A stretch of DNA of 7,344 nucleotides from Bifidobacteriaceae bacterium (GTDB lineage: Bacteria; Actinomycetota; Actinomycetes; Actinomycetales; WQXJ01). Positions 5,017 through 7,344 of this stretch are shown here, piece by piece. Below the pieces are notes generated by a model. The model searched no databases. It had not been told where the DNA came from and was given only the letters and a program-made list of their open reading frames with translations. The stretch is taken from assembly GCA_031258055.1 (NCBI GenBank), contig JAIRNM010000181.1, forward strand, positions 1-7,344, in the 5' to 3' direction. A program made the position numbers and the translations under genes. Position 1 is the first letter of the stretch; the number at the start of each line of letters is the position of its first letter.

Positions 5017-6135
5017 GTGGGCGTGTTGCGATTAGAACTTCCGCTCGCCGCCGCCCCGGCTCCGGCCCATCCGGTCCTATCGGAACTGACTACTTTCCGG
5101 ATCGGTGGCTGCCCAAGTCGGCTCGTTGACGCGACCGATCAGCAGGCTCTAGTCGGCGCCATCGTCGAAGCGGACAAGGTCGGGAGGCCGCTGTTGGTGA
5201 TGGGCGGAGGCTCTAATCTCCTAGCGGCGGAGGATCTAGGCGAGTTGACGGTAGTCCGCTACCGCTCCAGCACCGCTACCGCCAAACAAGCAAGCGGCGG
5301 CTTGGAACTCCAAGTCCAAGCCGGCGCGTCCTGGGACGCCCTGGTCGCCCTGACGGTTGAACGGGGCTGGGCAGGGTTAGCGGCCCTGAGCGGCATCCCC
5401 GGTTCGGTTGGCGCCACGGCGGTCCAGAATGTGGGCGCCTACGGCGCAGAAGTGGCCCGGGCGATTTCAGCGCTGACCGCCATAGACCGCCTAACGGGCC
5501 AGGTGGTGCGGCTTGACCGTGACGACCTCGGATTCGCCTACCGCGATTCCGCCCTCAAACGGTCTGTCCCCCAGTTCGGAGGCATGACGCCGCGCTGGGT
5601 GGTAACCGATGTCAGCTTCCGGCTCCAAGCCGATCAACCCGAAGAACCCGTCTGCTACGTCGAATTGGCTGCGGCGCTCGGTGTGCGGCTGGGTGAACCA
5701 GCACCGCTCGCCGCCGTCCGCCAAGCGGTCCTGACGGTTCGCCGCTCCAAAGGCATGGTTCTAGACCCGGCCGATCATGACACTTGGTCGGCTGGCTCAT
5801 TCTTCACCAACCCGCTGATCACCCTCAGCCAAGCCGCTTCCTTGCCCCCTGGGGCGCCGCGCTACCAAGCCGCCAATGGCCTGGTAAAAGTCTCAGCGGC
5901 GTGGTTGATCAGCGCGGCCGGCGTGCGGCGGGGCCAGGGCTTGGAGTCCGGGGCGGCAGCGACGGCATCGGGCAAACATGTGTTGGCCTTGACCAACCGC
6001 GGCGGTGCCACCCGCGAAGACGTCCTCGCTTTGGCGGACTGGATCGCCGCCCGTGTCCGCGCTCAGTTCGGTATCCAGCTCAGCCCGGAGCCGGTCCTAG
6101 TCCCGCCGCGCGAGGGGCCGTCAAGCGGGGCTTGA
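5017..6135 (+). CDS. murB: UDP-N-acetylenolpyruvoylglucosamine reductase
   Basis: A 372-aa cytosolic flavoenzyme that reduces UDP-GlcNAc-enolpyruvate to UDP-MurNAc with NADPH, the second committed step of peptidoglycan precursor synthesis. FAD-binding signatures are in order: TTFRIGG (25-31), VMGGGSNLL (61-69) and LSGIPGSVGATAVQNVGAYG (124-143). Active-site residues of the family are present: Arg176 in YRDS (175-178), Ser261 in GSFFTNP (260-266) as proton donor, and Glu358 in SPEPVLV near the C terminus. The YRDS segment and overall layout place it with type I (E. coli-like) MurB. The start is GTG 5017; GTG 5023 and TTG 5026 are in-frame alternatives and none has a clear Shine-Dalgarno sequence. 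The gene follows hadB by 33 bp, probably in the same transcript. Its last 15 bp overlap the convergent deaminase gene. Confidence 0.95.
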   Translation: MGVLRLELPLAAAPAPAHPVLSELTTFRIGGCPSRLVDATDQQALVGAIVEADKVGRPLLVMGGGSNLLAAEDLGELTVVRYRSSTATAKQASGGLELQVQAGASWDALVALTVERGWAGLAALSGIPGSVGATAVQNVGAYGAEVARAISALTAIDRLTGQVVRLDRDDLGFAYRDSALKRSVPQFGGMTPRWVVTDVSFRLQADQPEEPVCYVELAAALGVRLGEPAPLAAVRQAVLTVRRSKGMVLDPADHDTWSAGSFFTNPLITLSQAASLPPGAPRYQAANGLVKVSAAWLISAAGVRRGQGLESGAAATASGKHVLALTNRGGATREDVLALADWIAARVRAQFGIQLSPEPVLVPPREGPSSGA

Positions 6136-6137
6136 CG
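6119..6137. terminator. Palindrome spanning both stop codons of murB and the deaminase gene
   Basis: CGTCAAGC (6119-6126) and GCTTGACG (6130-6137) form a perfect 8-bp inverted repeat with a GGG loop. It holds the murB stop (TGA, 6133-6135) and, on the other strand, the deaminase stop (TGA, complement of 6121-6123). No T run flanks it, so an intrinsic bidirectional terminator is only a possibility; a stem at the 3' ends could still stabilise both messages. Confidence 0.4.
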
Positions 6138-7146
6138 CAAGCCATTGGCCGATGCCGTCTTCCAACCGCCGCTTAGTGGCAGCCGAGGCGCGGGAGGCGC
6201 GGACCGAGGATCGCGCCAGGGCGGCGAGTTCAGCGTCGCTGAAACCGTGGACTTGGCGCAGCATTTCGTATTGGTCGTTGAGGCGGGAGCCGAAGATCAA
6301 CGGGTCGTCGGCGGCGAGGGCGACCTCGGCGCCAGCTTCCAGAATGGCGCGGATCGGGATTGAGGCCGGATCAGGATGAACGCCAATGGCGACATTAGAA
6401 AGCGGGCAAAGCTCCAGGGCGATCTGCCGTCGCACTAATTCCCGCATTACCGCTGGGTGCTCAATTGCCCTCACGCCGTGCCCCAAGCGGTCTGGTTTTA
6501 GGACTTTGACTAGTTGATGGACGTGGGCTGGTCCCAGCAGTTCACCGCCGTGCGGGAGGGAGGCCAGCCCAGCGGCCCGGGCAATGGCGAAGGCGGGGGC
6601 GAACTCGTCCGTCTCGCCCCGGCGCTCATCGTTGGATAGGCCAAATCCGACCACCTGGCCCGGTCCGGTCCCGGCGTGCCGAGCGGCCAAGCGGGCCAGA
6701 GTCCGGGCTTCAAGTGGATGGCGCAGCCGTGAGGCTGCGACCACCAGAGCGACTTCAACGCCGGTGGCGGCCCAAGCCGCCCGGGCTTCATCCAGGACGA
6801 TCTCCAAGGCGGGGGTGATCCCGCCGACATAGGGTCCGTAGCTGGTTGGGTCGATCTGCAGCTCAAGGCGGCCGGAGCCCTCTGAGGCGTCGTCCTCGGC
6901 GGCTTCGCGGATGACCCGGCGCATGACCGCTTCGGAGGTTACGACGTGTCGGGCGGCATCGTACAAACGTTGGAAACGGAACCAGCCGCGTTCGTCCGGT
7001 GATAGTCGCAGCGCCACTGGCTCACTCATCGAACGGGGAATTCTGATCGCCTGGTCGTCCGCCAATTCGGCTAGGGTGGCGCGGCGCATCGACCCGGTGA
7101 AATGCAGATGAAGGTGGGCTTTCGGAAGCAAGGCGAGGTCACGCAC
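6121..7146 (-). CDS. add: Adenosine deaminase family protein
   Basis: A 341-aa metal-dependent amidohydrolase that would deaminate adenosine or a related purine nucleoside in salvage. Metal ligands and catalytic residues are all visible: His13 and His15 in LPKAHLHLHFTGSM (7-20), the LPHGGE motif with His199 and Glu202, His223 in RLGHG, ELCPLSN (245-251), and the Asp pair in AADDPLIFGS (Asp280, Asp281). Two positions differ from classical adenosine deaminase: the HxHLDG aspartate, which contacts the ribose 5'-OH, is Thr17 (HFTGS), and the usual GxDLAGDE segment reads GFGLSNDE (167-174). The same variant is, as I recall, typical of a deaminase subgroup next to murB in other actinobacteria, so the exact substrate is uncertain. 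The start is GTG 7146 with GGAGGA (complement of 7155-7160) eight bases upstream. The gene runs convergent to murB and overlaps it by 15 bp. Confidence 0.85.
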   Translation of the reverse strand: MRDLALLPKAHLHLHFTGSMRRATLAELADDQAIRIPRSMSEPVALRLSPDERGWFRFQRLYDAARHVVTSEAVMRRVIREAAEDDASEGSGRLELQIDPTSYGPYVGGITPALEIVLDEARAAWAATGVEVALVVAASRLRHPLEARTLARLAARHAGTGPGQVVGFGLSNDERRGETDEFAPAFAIARAAGLASLPHGGELLGPAHVHQLVKVLKPDRLGHGVRAIEHPAVMRELVRRQIALELCPLSNVAIGVHPDPASIPIRAILEAGAEVALAADDPLIFGSRLNDQYEMLRQVHGFSDAELAALARSSVRASRASAATKRRLEDGIGQWLASSPA

Positions 7147-7155
7147 GGCTCTTGT

Positions 7156-7190
7156 CCTCCGGGCCCAGAAAAAAGAAATGGGCCGGGAGG
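7156..7190 (-). promoter_or_regulatory. Hairpin that sequesters the deaminase ribosome binding site
   Basis: On the minus-strand RNA, CCUCCCGGCCCA (complement of 7179-7190) can pair with UGGGCCCGGAGG (complement of 7156-7167) at 11 of 12 positions, with one C-C mismatch, around a U-rich 11-nt loop. The 3' arm contains GGAGG, the core of the Shine-Dalgarno sequence for the GTG at 7146. Its 5' arm overlaps the 3' arm of the terminator-like hairpin at 7184-7213, so the two structures exclude each other. Confidence 0.5.
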
Positions 7191-7213
7191 CGCCTCCCCC
7201 GTGGCACCTCCCG
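7184..7213 (-). terminator. Terminator-like hairpin in the deaminase leader
   Basis: On the minus strand CGGGAGGTGCC (complement of 7203-7213) pairs with GGCGCCTCCCG (complement of 7184-7194): 11 bp with one G-U wobble and an 8-nt loop. It is followed by GCCCATTTCTTTTTT, a U-rich tail starting about 5 nt after the stem. It lies only 38 bp upstream of the GTG start. It is therefore either an attenuator inside the leader of the deaminase gene or the end of a minus-strand gene lying beyond 7344, with the deaminase promoter squeezed in after it. On the plus strand no U run follows. Confidence 0.6.
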
Positions 7214-7216
7214 ACC

Positions 7217-7304
7217 CCCCGGGAGACCCCAATCCCGAGTGACTGGTCGACGGACCCGCGGTGTCATCAGGTGGTCGACCATACCGCCACAGTCTAGGGC
7301 GGTA
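7217..7304 (-). promoter_or_regulatory. Row of three hairpins upstream of the deaminase gene
   Basis: Three further inverted repeats precede the terminator-like hairpin, read here on the plus strand: TACCGCC (7282-7288) with GGCGGTA (7298-7304); TGGTCGAC (7244-7251) with GTCGACCA (7274-7281); and CCCGGGA (7218-7224) with TCCCGAG (7233-7239, one wobble in the minus-strand RNA). The first two abut exactly at 7281/7282. The loop of the first holds TAGACT on the minus strand (complement of 7291-7296), a TAnnnT-type -10 sequence, so that repeat could be an operator over the promoter instead of RNA structure. I do not recognise a known riboswitch class. Confidence 0.4.
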
Positions 7305-7344
7305 CTTAAAGTAGAACTGTTCTGAGCGGCAATAGCAAGGCGGG

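Noticed and set aside
7264..7270. CTGATGA on the minus strand, resembling a hammerhead ribozyme core
   Set aside because: The required GAAA segment and the stem arrangement around it are absent.
7313..7323. AGAAC-T-GTTCT palindrome, resembling an SOS box
   Set aside because: Actinobacterial LexA sites need four bases between GAAC and GTTC; here there is only one. It may be a site for another regulator, but nothing supports that.

Overview
The window looks like a piece of a high-GC actinobacterial chromosome. The coding regions are strongly GC-biased at third codon positions and GTG starts are used. The gene order rpmG - hadA-like - hadB-like (MaoC) - murB, followed by a convergent adenosine-deaminase-family gene, is a well-known actinobacterial arrangement. 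I cannot name the genus from the sequence alone.

Left part (1 to about 741): the end of an integrated element. It carries a small helix-turn-helix protein of the type found as a putative terminase small subunit in actinophages (74-556). It ends in a 35-nt copy of the 3' part of a tRNA-Pro gene (707-741), which is the usual footprint of tyrosine-integrase insertion. Directly after this scar lies a 17-bp hairpin (751-793) that was probably the terminator of the host tRNA gene. From 794 to about 1337 there is no convincing intact gene, only a start-less but coding-like frame (1094-1360).

Middle (1338-3616): a two-gene efflux/regulator module. An MFS exporter (1375-2823) overlaps a MerR-family regulator (2816-3616) by 8 bp. 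Upstream of the exporter is a TTGACT -35 box followed by a 9-bp dyad with a 3-bp centre. This is the geometry expected of a MerR operator-promoter, and it is so close to the ATG that the transcript may be leaderless. The module probably autoregulates and responds to an unknown compound.

Right part (3617-7344): after a REP-like hairpin comes the housekeeping block rpmG (ribosomal protein L33), two hot-dog-fold dehydratase-type proteins translationally coupled through ATGA, and murB (UDP-N-acetylenolpyruvoylglucosamine reductase, peptidoglycan precursor synthesis). On the minus strand, an adenosine-deaminase-family enzyme converges on murB. The two stop codons lie inside a shared perfect palindrome. 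The leader of the deaminase gene (7147-7304) is unusually structured. It has four hairpins in a row, and the 3' arm of the last (terminator-like) one can instead pair with the Shine-Dalgarno region. This is the most riboswitch- or attenuator-like feature of the window.
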